Shown here: positions 45,462-53,729 of the stretch, in pieces
Position numbering within the stretch: position 1 is the stretch's first letter
Layout of the letters: each line of letters opens with the position of its first letter
Assembly: GCF_003858635.1 (NCBI RefSeq)
Contig: NZ_RQJO01000009.1
Span: 806,001-870,000 of the forward strand
Origin: Larkinella rosea
GTDB taxonomy: Bacteria; Bacteroidota; Bacteroidia; Cytophagales; Spirosomataceae
DNA length: 64,000 nucleotides
Reading direction: 5' to 3'
Made by a program: the position numbers and the translations under genes
Notes under the pieces: model-generated
What the model saw: only the letters and a program-made list of their open reading frames with translations
Told to the model about the DNA's origin: nothing
Database searches by the model: none

Positions 45462-45571
45462 ATGAACAATGAACAATGCAAAATGAACAATGCGTGTCCG
45501 TTCTGACGGCTGATTTCAGGACAAATCAATCGAACCGGAAGGATATTCATTATTCATTGTTCATTATTCAT
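45462..45571. repeat. Heptad-armed inverted repeat, copy E (ATGAACA type)
   Basis: ATGAACA, ATGAACA, ATGCAAA, ATGAACA and ATGCGTG run in exact 7-base register from 45462. The other arm (45544-45571) is TATTCAT, TATTCAT, TGTTCAT, TATTCAT. The inside contains TGTCC...GGACA and CTGACGGCTGA. It lies between the divergent tamB and tsaD genes, so it cannot serve as an ordinary terminator for either. Confidence 0.85.
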
Positions 45572-45587
45572 TACTTTCGATATTGAT

Positions 45588-45595
45588 TACTTTTG
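45588..45595 (+). promoter_or_regulatory. -7 element of tsaD
   Basis: TACTTTTG matches TAnnTTTG and ends 4 bases before the tsaD ATG. Transcription would then begin at or next to the start codon, giving a leaderless or near-leaderless message. No TTG lies at 17-23 bases upstream. Confidence 0.4.
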
Positions 45596-45599
45596 AAAA

Positions 45600-46595
45600 A
45601 TGACAATTCTGGCAATTGAATCTTCCTGCGACGAGACGTCGGCTGCTGTATCTGTTAACGGAAAAATACAATCTAATGTTGTAGCGACCCAGCTAATCCA
45701 CGAACAGTACGGTGGTGTTGTTCCTGAACTGGCTTCGCGGGTGCATCAGCAACGGATTGTACCCGTCGTCGATCGGGCCTTGTCTGAAGCAAACATACAA
45801 AAAAACGCGGTAAATGCCGTTGCTTTTACGCGCGGTCCCGGGTTGTTAGGATCACTTTTAGTGGGCACATCGTTTGCCAAAGCGTTCGCGCTGGCACTGG
45901 ACATTCCGCTCATCGAAGTTCACCACATGCAGGCCCATGTGCTGGCTCATTTCATTGATGAACAACATTCTCCCCGGTTTCCGTTCCTGTGCCTGACGGT
46001 TAGCGGAGGGCACACCCAGATCGTGCAGGTGCGGGATTATCTCGACATGGAAATCATCGGGCAAACCCAGGACGATGCCGTGGGCGAAGCCTTCGACAAA
46101 ACTGCTAAGCTGCTCAATTTACCTTATCCGGGCGGGCCGCTCATCGATCGGTATGCCCAACAGGGCAACCCGCTGGCCTTCCCGTTTCCGACGGTCGACA
46201 TGCCGGGCCTGGATTTTTCGTTCAGTGGAATCAAAACCGCTTTTCTCTACTTCCTTCAAAAGCAGGTCAAGGCGAATCCGGATTTTATCGCGCAAAATCT
46301 GCCGGATATTTGCGCCAGCATCCAGCAAACGCTGATTAAAATTCTGCTGACCAAATTGCGGAAAGCCGCCCGTCAGACCGGTATTCGTGAAATCGCTTTG
46401 GCCGGGGGTGTTTCAGCCAATTCTGGTCTGCGGTCCACATTGACTACGATGGGACAGGAGGAAGGCTGGAACGTCTACATTCCAAAGTTTGAATATTGTA
46501 CGGATAATGCCGCGATGATTGCGATGGCGGCCCATTTCAAGTATTTGAAAGGGGAATTTACCTCGCAGGACGTCAGTCCGCTGCCCCGTTGGTAA
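45600..46595 (+). CDS. tsaD: tRNA N6-adenosine threonylcarbamoyltransferase subunit TsaD
   Basis: 331 residues. TsaD transfers the threonylcarbamoyl group to A37 of ANN-decoding tRNAs, together with TsaB and TsaE. The family start is ILAIESSCDETSAAV. The iron-binding HHMQAH motif is at residues 108-113, and the nucleotide-binding parts are LTVSGGHTQIV and EIALAGGVSANSGL. Length is normal. tsaE lies 10 kb downstream on the same strand. Confidence 0.97.
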   Translation: MTILAIESSCDETSAAVSVNGKIQSNVVATQLIHEQYGGVVPELASRVHQQRIVPVVDRALSEANIQKNAVNAVAFTRGPGLLGSLLVGTSFAKAFALALDIPLIEVHHMQAHVLAHFIDEQHSPRFPFLCLTVSGGHTQIVQVRDYLDMEIIGQTQDDAVGEAFDKTAKLLNLPYPGGPLIDRYAQQGNPLAFPFPTVDMPGLDFSFSGIKTAFLYFLQKQVKANPDFIAQNLPDICASIQQTLIKILLTKLRKAARQTGIREIALAGGVSANSGLRSTLTTMGQEEGWNVYIPKFEYCTDNAAMIAMAAHFKYLKGEFTSQDVSPLPRW

Positions 46596-46626
46596 AACGG
46601 TTTAAAAACCGTCGGAGACGATTGCT

Positions 46627-46634
46627 TACCTTTG
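46627..46634 (+). promoter_or_regulatory. -7 element of the MOSC gene
   Basis: TACCTTTG ends 4 bases before the ATG at 46639, the same arrangement as at tsaD. It suggests a separate, nearly leaderless transcript; the -33 box is not clear. Confidence 0.4.
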
Positions 46635-46638
46635 CCCC

Positions 46639-47475
46639 ATGAATGCACCCGTTTTAAAGGAAATCCGGATTTACCCCATCAAATCGCTGGGTGGAATTTC
46701 GTTGTCCGAAGCCGAAGTTGAACTGAAAGGATTTCGCTACGACCGGCGCTGGATGCTGGTGAAACCCGACGGCGTATTTTTGACCCAGCGCGAAAATACC
46801 GTAATGGCGTTGGTCGAGGTCGAACTGACCGACCGGCACTTGCGGGTCTATCACCGCCACCGGCCCGAAGATGGGCTGGACATTCCGCTCGACCAGGCGA
46901 CGGACGAGCAACTGACGGCCTACGTCTGGGACAATCAGGCCGTCGATTCGCGGGTGGTGAGTCAGGAAGCCGACGACTGGTTTAGCCGTTTGCTGGGTTT
47001 TCCGTGCCGGTTGGTTTACATGCCCGAAAATTCCCGGCGTCCGGTCGATCCGAAGTATGCCCAACCCGACGATGTGGTTAGTTTTGCCGACGGGTATCCG
47101 TATCTGGTGATCAGCACGGATTCGCTGGACGAACTGAATCGCCGGGTCGAAAAACCGCTCGAAATGATCCGGTTTCGGCCTAACCTGGTGGTGGAAGGCG
47201 TTTTGCCGCACGAGGAAGATACCTGGTACCGCTTTCAGATTGGTGAACTACGGTTTTTTGGCGTAAAGCCCTGCGCTCGTTGTGTACTGACCACCATTGA
47301 CCCGCAGACCGGTACGAAAGGAAAGGAACCGCTCAAAACGCTGGCGACCTACCGGCGGCTGGATAACAAAATTTTATTTGGTCAGAACGTCCTGGCCGAA
47401 CACCCGGGCAAACTGCGCGTTGGCGATCCGGTGCGGGTGCTGGAACGACGCCCCGCCCGACTCCCGTTTTCTTAA
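46639..47475 (+). CDS. MOSC-domain protein (mARC-like)
   Basis: 278 residues. The N-terminal MOSC_N beta-barrel (residues 1-120) begins with EIRIYPIKSLGGISLSEAEV. The catalytic MOSC domain has the molybdenum-cofactor-binding Cys in FFGVKPCARCVLTTID, after the usual MIRFRPNLVVEG. Relatives such as YcbX and mARC bind the cofactor and reduce N-hydroxylated compounds. No iron-sulfur domain is fused, so an external reductase would be needed. The cofactor synthesis genes are not in the window. Confidence 0.9.
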   Translation: MNAPVLKEIRIYPIKSLGGISLSEAEVELKGFRYDRRWMLVKPDGVFLTQRENTVMALVEVELTDRHLRVYHRHRPEDGLDIPLDQATDEQLTAYVWDNQAVDSRVVSQEADDWFSRLLGFPCRLVYMPENSRRPVDPKYAQPDDVVSFADGYPYLVISTDSLDELNRRVEKPLEMIRFRPNLVVEGVLPHEEDTWYRFQIGELRFFGVKPCARCVLTTIDPQTGTKGKEPLKTLATYRRLDNKILFGQNVLAEHPGKLRVGDPVRVLERRPARLPFS

Positions 47476-47521
47476 ATTCTATGTTTTGTTCGGCTTTTCG
47501 TAGTGGAGCAAAAACCGCCTT

Positions 47522-48376
47522 ATGAAGTTCATTGACTCGATCAGACACCTCCTGCAAAAGGCCCATTACCTCAGTCTCGATGTGGTAGCCGGAGCGGTTT
47601 TTTCCCATATTATGGTCGCCCGACTGCCCGATGGTCACCGGCCGGTTGGTTGGGCAACTACGGTTTTACTGGGCATCTGTGTGTTTGTGATTTACGCAGT
47701 CGACCGGCTGTATGATGCCCATAAAAGTGAGATTACCCATACGGAGATGACGATCCGGCACCGGTTTCACGCTGAAAACCGGGCGACGCTTCGGCCGGTT
47801 TTGATGGGTCTGGTGGCCGTCTGTTTCATCCTGTTATTCTGGCTTCCCAAAAGCGTTTTGATCTTTGGCACTGCACTGGCGCTGGTTTCGGGCGCGTATG
47901 TCTGGGGCGTTTCCCGGCTGGGGGTGTCCAATACGAAAATGGTTTGGAAAGAACCCGCAGTGACATTACTCTATACAGTGGGCGTCTGGGGCAGTTCGTG
48001 GGCGCAAAAGCCGACGATCGGCTGGTCCGAAATTGGACTGGGAATGTTGTTTCTTTTCATCGTTTTCCAGAATCTTCTGCTGTTTTCGGTCATGGAATCC
48101 TACGAGTTTCCAGACACCGCCTACAACCTGGCGACCATTCTGGGATTCGATCGCAGCGATGTGGTGTTACGGACGCTGACGGTGGTTGTGACGGTTTTAT
48201 CGCTGGTGATCTTTTTCATGGCGGATGACCGGTTTGCCCAGCGGGCGGCCGTCATCGAAGGCATGATGAGCGCAGTTTTGTACCTGATTCAGCGGTATCC
48301 CAACCGGTTTTTGACCAACGAGCGCTTTCGTTGGATTGGCGACGGGATTTTCTGGCTGCCGGTTTTGATTCTTTGA
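47522..48376 (+). CDS. UbiA-like integral membrane protein
   Basis: 284 residues with about eight membrane helices. VIYAVDRLYDAHKSE after helix 2 resembles the first aspartate motif of UbiA prenyltransferases but lacks the usual Asn-Asp start. SYEFPDTAYNLATILGFDR resembles the second motif (D-x3-D...LG). It could be a diverged prenyltransferase or a non-catalytic relative. The substrate is unknown. It lies between the MOSC gene and the sugar-phosphate mutase on the same strand. Confidence 0.6.
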   Translation: MKFIDSIRHLLQKAHYLSLDVVAGAVFSHIMVARLPDGHRPVGWATTVLLGICVFVIYAVDRLYDAHKSEITHTEMTIRHRFHAENRATLRPVLMGLVAVCFILLFWLPKSVLIFGTALALVSGAYVWGVSRLGVSNTKMVWKEPAVTLLYTVGVWGSSWAQKPTIGWSEIGLGMLFLFIVFQNLLLFSVMESYEFPDTAYNLATILGFDRSDVVLRTLTVVVTVLSLVIFFMADDRFAQRAAVIEGMMSAVLYLIQRYPNRFLTNERFRWIGDGIFWLPVLIL

Positions 48377-48479
48377 CCGTTTTATCCAACCTTTTATGGT
48401 TTTGAAACCTTTTACCAAAAGGATTTGACTACGTCATTAAGAACTGTAAATTGGCAACCGATTTTAACACTCATTCCTT

Positions 48480-50237
48480 ATGACAACTGCAATTGATACG
48501 GCAACCCAATCTACCATCGATCATTGGCTCAACGGCAATTACGACTCCGAAACAAAAGCGGCAATTCAGAAATTACTGGACAACGGCGAAACAACCGAGC
48601 TGATCGACTCCTTCTATAAAAACCTGGAATTTGGTACGGGCGGTTTGCGGGGTGTTATCGGCGTGGGTTCCAACCGCATGAACCGCTATACCGTCGGAGC
48701 GGCCACGCAGGGCCTGGCAAATTACCTGAATGCGGCATTTCCCGATCAGCAGATTAAAGTCGCCATCGCGCACGACAGCCGTCGGATGAGCCCGGAATTT
48801 GCCCGGATTGTCGCGGATATTTTCTCGGCCAACGGCATGGAAGTGTATCTGTTCAGCTCGCTGCGCCCAACGCCCGAACTGTCCTTTGCCATTCGCCAAC
48901 TGGGTTGCCAGAGCGGGATCGTCGTGACGGCTTCGCACAACCCGCCGGAATACAACGGTTACAAAGCGTACTGGAACGACGGCGGACAGGTGGTGGCGCC
49001 CCACGATAAAAATATCATTACCGAAGTCAATAAAATCACCTCCATCGACGATGTGAAGTTTGAGGGCATTCCCGAAAAAATTCACCTGATCGATGAGGAA
49101 GTCGATAGCGTTTATGTGGAGCGGATCAAATCCAACTCGATCAATCCGGATGTGATTGCGCGGCAGAAAGACCTGAACATCGTTTATACGCCGATCCACG
49201 GCACCGGTATTACGCTGGTTCCGCGCGTGCTGGAAGCGCTGGGTTTCACCAACGTGAATATTGTGGAGGAGCAGGCTAAACCGGATGGCAACTTCCCGAC
49301 CGTAAAATCGCCGAATCCTGAAGAACGCGATGCCATGCAATTGGCGCTGAACAAAGCCGAAGCGATCAACGCCGATCTGATCATGGCGACCGACCCCGAT
49401 GCCGACCGCGTGGGTTCGGGCGCCCGCAATCACCACGGCGAATTTGAACTCCTGAACGGCAATCAGATGGCCAGCCTGATCATCTATTATCTGTTGCAGG
49501 CCTGGAAAGACAACGGCAAGCTGACCGGCAAGGAGTTTGTCGCCAAAACCATCGTGACAACCGATCTCATTGATAAAATGTGCGCGGAATACGGCGTTTT
49601 TTGTTACAACACGCTGACCGGTTTTAAATACATTGCCCAGATTATTCGCGAACTCGAAGGCCAGCAGCAGTTTATCGGCGGGGGCGAAGAAAGTTACGGC
49701 TACCTGATTGGCGATTTCGTGCGGGATAAAGACGCCATTGCATCCTGCGCCATGATTGCCGAGCTGACGGCGTATGCCAAAGACAAAGGACTGAGCCTGT
49801 TCGATTTGCTGATGGAAATGTATCAGAAGTTTGGTTTTTACTACGAAGGACTGATTTCGCTGACCAAAAAAGGCAAAACCGGGGCCGAAGAAATCCAGCA
49901 GATGATGGCCGATTTCCGCGCCAATCCGCCGAAGCAGATTGCCGGTTCACCGGTTTTGCGGGTCGATGATTACGCCAGTCTTGAACGGACGGATTTGAAA
50001 ACCGGTGAGAAAACCGCCATCGAGGCCGGGAAAATGGGCATCGAATCGTCGAACGTGTTGCAGTTCTTCACCGCCGACGGAACGAAGGTGTCGGCCCGCC
50101 CGTCAGGAACCGAACCCAAGATCAAATTCTACGTCGGTGTGAATGAGCCGCTTGGGCGCAAAGAGGATTTCGATGCGGTTTATGAACAATTGAAACAAAA
50201 AGTACAAACGGTAATGGCTGATTTAAATTTGAAGTAA
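48480..50237 (+). CDS. Phospho-sugar mutase (phosphoglucomutase/phosphomannomutase)
   Basis: A 585-residue alpha-D-phosphohexomutase of four domains. The phosphoserine loop is VVTASHNPPEYNGYKAYW and the metal loop is MATDPDADRVG. The sugar loop is GGEESYGYLIG, and the phosphate loop near the C-terminus is RPSGTEPKIKFY. Length and the N-terminal GGLRGVIGVGSNRMN fit the long bacterial/eukaryotic PGM2-like group, which interconverts glucose-1- and -6-phosphate or acts on mannose phosphates. A strong terminator follows. Confidence 0.95.
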   Translation: MTTAIDTATQSTIDHWLNGNYDSETKAAIQKLLDNGETTELIDSFYKNLEFGTGGLRGVIGVGSNRMNRYTVGAATQGLANYLNAAFPDQQIKVAIAHDSRRMSPEFARIVADIFSANGMEVYLFSSLRPTPELSFAIRQLGCQSGIVVTASHNPPEYNGYKAYWNDGGQVVAPHDKNIITEVNKITSIDDVKFEGIPEKIHLIDEEVDSVYVERIKSNSINPDVIARQKDLNIVYTPIHGTGITLVPRVLEALGFTNVNIVEEQAKPDGNFPTVKSPNPEERDAMQLALNKAEAINADLIMATDPDADRVGSGARNHHGEFELLNGNQMASLIIYYLLQAWKDNGKLTGKEFVAKTIVTTDLIDKMCAEYGVFCYNTLTGFKYIAQIIRELEGQQQFIGGGEESYGYLIGDFVRDKDAIASCAMIAELTAYAKDKGLSLFDLLMEMYQKFGFYYEGLISLTKKGKTGAEEIQQMMADFRANPPKQIAGSPVLRVDDYASLERTDLKTGEKTAIEAGKMGIESSNVLQFFTADGTKVSARPSGTEPKIKFYVGVNEPLGRKEDFDAVYEQLKQKVQTVMADLNLK

Positions 50238-50272
50238 ATTAGCTTAATACCAGTTCATCATTGAATACAGCG

Positions 50273-50302
50273 AAAAAACCGGGAGGTTAGCCCGGTTTTT
50301 TT
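50273..50302 (+). terminator. Rho-independent terminator
   Basis: AAAAAACCGGG pairs with CCCGGTTTTTT around a 7-base loop, with a long T-run. It separates the mutase from the SusC/SusD unit. Confidence 0.88.
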
Positions 50303-50356
50303 ATATTCAATCTTTGAGAGATTAAGAAAAAAATAGGTGTGGTGAAAGCTTTGTAC

Positions 50357-50388
50357 TTGATTTTTGGTCAGAAAAAAGGTTATTTTCG
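50357..50388 (+). promoter_or_regulatory. Candidate promoter of the SusC/SusD pair
   Basis: TTG, a 21-base spacer, then TATTTTCG, which differs from TAnnTTTG at one base. It lies 63 bases before the susC-like ATG at 50451 and inside the false upstream extension of that ORF. Confidence 0.4.
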
Positions 50389-50450
50389 TAAGCCTGTACC
50401 ATATGTGGTACAACTTAATCACCCTTTTTTACAAACCAACTACCACCTCT

Positions 50451-53400
50451 ATGAGAAACAATTACCTAAGGCCGCTGCGCTTCAGCGCAGCGGTGGCTTT
50501 GGCGTGGTTACTGACAGTTGCTGCCTGGGCGCAGGATCGTAAAATAACCGGCCTCATCACCGACGGAAATGACAACAATCCGTTACCCGGCGCCAACGTC
50601 GTCATCAAAGGAACCACCGTAGGCGCAGCAACCGATGCCGATGGCAAGTTTACGCTCAATGTACCCACCGGAAAAGATATCCTCACGGTTTCGGCCATTG
50701 GATTCACCGGACAGGAAATTTCCATTGGAAACCGGTCGACCATCTCGATTACACTTCAGCCGGACATCAAAACCCTCTCCGAAGTAATTGTAACGGGTTA
50801 CGGTTCGCAGTCGAAGAAAGACATCACGGGGGCCGTCGCGACGGTGGATGCCAAGCAACTGCTGTCGGTTCCGGCTACCAACGTCGGTCAGGCGCTACAG
50901 GGCCGGGTGGCCGGGGTGCAGGTTGGAAACGAGAACTCACCGGGCGGTGGCGTTATGGTGCGGATTCGTGGTTTTGGTACGATCAACGACAACTCTCCGC
51001 TATACGTCATCGACGGAACGCCCACCAAAGGGAATCTCAATACCCTGAACCTGAACGACATCGAAACTATTCAGGTTTTGAAAGATGCTTCGGCGGCTTC
51101 CATTTACGGTTCACGGGCCGGTAACGGGGTGGTGATCATCACGACCAAAAAAGGCAAAGCTGGTAAACCGAAGTTCTCCTACGATGTCTATTACGGTACG
51201 CAGCGTCCGGGCAAGTTCCTGAGCATGCTGAACACGAACGAGTATGCTCAGCTGACCTGGGAATCCCGGAAAAATTCCGGGGCCGTTGGGGCCAACGGAA
51301 ATCCGACGCACTCGCAGTTTGGCAATGGTCCGACGCCGGTGATTCCGGATTACATTTTCCCGAGCGCGGCCTCGGCCAGTGATCCGCGTGTGGCACAGGA
51401 TGCCAACGGCAACTACATCAACTACTCGAATAACATCGACGGTCCGGACTTTAACAAAACCAAGTGGCTGATTACCAAAGCCAATAAAACGGGAACGAAC
51501 TGGTTCGATGAAATTTTTAATCCGGCCCCGATTCAAAACCACCAGTTGGGTGTTTCGGGCGGAACGGAATCCGGCCGGTATGCGATGTCGCTGAACTACT
51601 TCAATCAGCAGGGCATCATGATGTATACCGGTTATAAACGGTATTCGCTGCGGGCCAACACCGAGTTCAACGTGAACAAACGCGTTCGGGTCGGGCAAAA
51701 TTTTCAGGTGGCTTACGGCGAACGGTTGGGTCAGCCGAACGGGAACAGCAACGAAAGTAACCCGATTTCCTTTGCTTATCGGATTCAGCCCATCATTCCG
51801 GTTTTTGACGTAACCGGTTATTACGCCGGAGCGCGAGGGGGCGACCTCGACAACGCCCGGAATCCGGTGGCCGATTTGTGGCGGAACAAGGATAACCTCC
51901 AGAAAGAAGTGCGGTTATTCGGGAACGCGTACGCCGAAGTCGACATTTTGAAAAACCTGACGGCGCGCACCAGTTTCGGGATCGACTACAACCTGTACAA
52001 CTTCAAGAACTACACCCTTCGCGACATCGAATCGCCGGAATCGCGGGGCTCGAACAGCTTGCAGACCAACAACAACTACGAATGGACCTGGACGTGGTAT
52101 AACACCCTGACGTACAACAAGACATTCGGCGACAAGCACCGGTTTAACCTCATCGTCGGAACGGAATCGATCAAAAACTACTACGAATTCTTCGACGCCA
52201 GCCGTACCAACTTCGCAGTTGACGACATCGAAAACCGCTACCTCAGCGCCGGAACGGGCGTTCAGACCAACAACGGGGGGGCGTCGAACTGGCGGCTGGC
52301 TTCCGAATTTGCGAAACTCAATTACGCACTGGGCGATAAATACCTGTTCGACGCAACGATCCGGCGCGACCGTTCTTCGCGGTTTGCCAAGGACTTCCGG
52401 GTGGCGTATTTCCCGGCGGTGAGCGCGGGCTGGCGGATTTCGCAGGAGCCCTTCCTGAAATCAGCAACCTGGCTCGACGATGCGAAACTGCGGATCGGCT
52501 GGGGCCAAACCGGTAACCAGGAAATCGGGAACTACAACCCATACACCCAGTTCAGCACCAACCCGATCACGTCGTTTTACGACATTAACGGCACGCGCAC
52601 TTCGGCGGTGCCGGGTTACGAGCTGACGCAGTTCGGAAACGCCAACGCCAAGTGGGAAACCACCACCAGCACCAACATCGGTCTGGACGCGACCCTGCTG
52701 AAAAACAAACTGAGCATCGGTTTCGACTGGTACACCCGGACGACGTCCGATATGCTTTTCCCGGTTCAGATTCCGCTGACGCAGGGGGTGGCTACGGCGC
52801 CGTTCCAGAACATTGGCGAAATGCGTAACCGGGGGGTGGACCTCATGCTGAACTACAACGGTAAAGTAACCAACGGGTTGACGTACAATGTGGGCCTGAA
52901 CCTCGGAACGTACCGCAACGAAGTCGTTAAAACCAACGGCGATCCGAAAACCCAGTACTTCGGCATCAACGACGAACGGATTCAGAACTTCGTGGTGACG
53001 CAGCAAGGTTACCCGATTTCATCGTTCTTTGGCTACACGATCGACGGGATTTTTCAATCGGATGAAGAAGCCGCCAAACATCCGGTTCAATTCGGAAATG
53101 CCGCTACGGAAAACCGGGCGGGCCGTTTTAAATTCCGGGATGTCAATGGCGACGGCAAAGTGGATTCGGGCGACCTGAGCATCATCGGCAATCCGCACCC
53201 GAATTTCAACTACGGCGTCAACTTGAGCGTGAATTACAAAAACTTCGGTCTGACGATTTTCGGTCAGGGCGTTCAGGGCAACGATATTTTCAATTATGTA
53301 AAATACTGGACCGACTTCCCGACCTTTGCCGGAAACCGCAGCACCCGCATGCTGTATGACTCGTGGCGGCCGGGCAAAACCGACGCCATTCTGCCTCAGT

Positions 53401-53708
53401 TGCGTTCGAGCGACCAGGTCAGTATTTTGCCTTCGACATATTACCTCGAATCCGGTTCGTATTTCCGCTTCAAGAACATTCAGCTGACCTACACGCTGCC
53501 CGCCAAACTGCTGTCGAAACTTGGTCTGGGTCAGGCATCGGTTTACGTGCAGGGTCAGAACCTGGCGACGATTACCAAGTATTCCGGCATGGACCCCGAA
53601 ATCAATCTGCGTAACTATTCGGCCGGAAACGACCGTCAGTTGGGCGTCGACGGCGGTTCGTACCCCGTTGCCAAATCCTTGTTGTTGGGCTTGAACCTGA
53701 GTTTTTAA
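50451..53708 (+). CDS. SusC/RagA-type TonB-linked outer-membrane transporter
   Basis: ATG at 50451 gives the signal peptide (LRFSAAVALAWLLTVAAWAQ); the longer frame runs back into the promoter. The 1085-residue product has a CarboxypepD_reg-like domain (RKITGLITDGNDNNPLPGAN), a TonB box and plug (EVIVTGYGSQSKKDITGAVA, then SIYGSRAGNGVVIITTKKG) and a 22-strand barrel, ending in VAKSLLLGLNLSF. With the SusD-like partner it imports a bound glycan or peptide. No glycosidase or sigma/anti-sigma gene is adjacent, so the substrate is open. Confidence 0.95.
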   Translation: MRNNYLRPLRFSAAVALAWLLTVAAWAQDRKITGLITDGNDNNPLPGANVVIKGTTVGAATDADGKFTLNVPTGKDILTVSAIGFTGQEISIGNRSTISITLQPDIKTLSEVIVTGYGSQSKKDITGAVATVDAKQLLSVPATNVGQALQGRVAGVQVGNENSPGGGVMVRIRGFGTINDNSPLYVIDGTPTKGNLNTLNLNDIETIQVLKDASAASIYGSRAGNGVVIITTKKGKAGKPKFSYDVYYGTQRPGKFLSMLNTNEYAQLTWESRKNSGAVGANGNPTHSQFGNGPTPVIPDYIFPSAASASDPRVAQDANGNYINYSNNIDGPDFNKTKWLITKANKTGTNWFDEIFNPAPIQNHQLGVSGGTESGRYAMSLNYFNQQGIMMYTGYKRYSLRANTEFNVNKRVRVGQNFQVAYGERLGQPNGNSNESNPISFAYRIQPIIPVFDVTGYYAGARGGDLDNARNPVADLWRNKDNLQKEVRLFGNAYAEVDILKNLTARTSFGIDYNLYNFKNYTLRDIESPESRGSNSLQTNNNYEWTWTWYNTLTYNKTFGDKHRFNLIVGTESIKNYYEFFDASRTNFAVDDIENRYLSAGTGVQTNNGGASNWRLASEFAKLNYALGDKYLFDATIRRDRSSRFAKDFRVAYFPAVSAGWRISQEPFLKSATWLDDAKLRIGWGQTGNQEIGNYNPYTQFSTNPITSFYDINGTRTSAVPGYELTQFGNANAKWETTTSTNIGLDATLLKNKLSIGFDWYTRTTSDMLFPVQIPLTQGVATAPFQNIGEMRNRGVDLMLNYNGKVTNGLTYNVGLNLGTYRNEVVKTNGDPKTQYFGINDERIQNFVVTQQGYPISSFFGYTIDGIFQSDEEAAKHPVQFGNAATENRAGRFKFRDVNGDGKVDSGDLSIIGNPHPNFNYGVNLSVNYKNFGLTIFGQGVQGNDIFNYVKYWTDFPTFAGNRSTRMLYDSWRPGKTDAILPQLRSSDQVSILPSTYYLESGSYFRFKNIQLTYTLPAKLLSKLGLGQASVYVQGQNLATITKYSGMDPEINLRNYSAGNDRQLGVDGGSYPVAKSLLLGLNLSF

Positions 53709-53729
53709 GCGATCAAGAGACGAAAAACC

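Noticed and set aside
48573-49436. A 287-codon minus-strand frame inside the sugar-phosphate mutase
   Set aside because: It is a shadow of a highly conserved gene; no start signal or motif.
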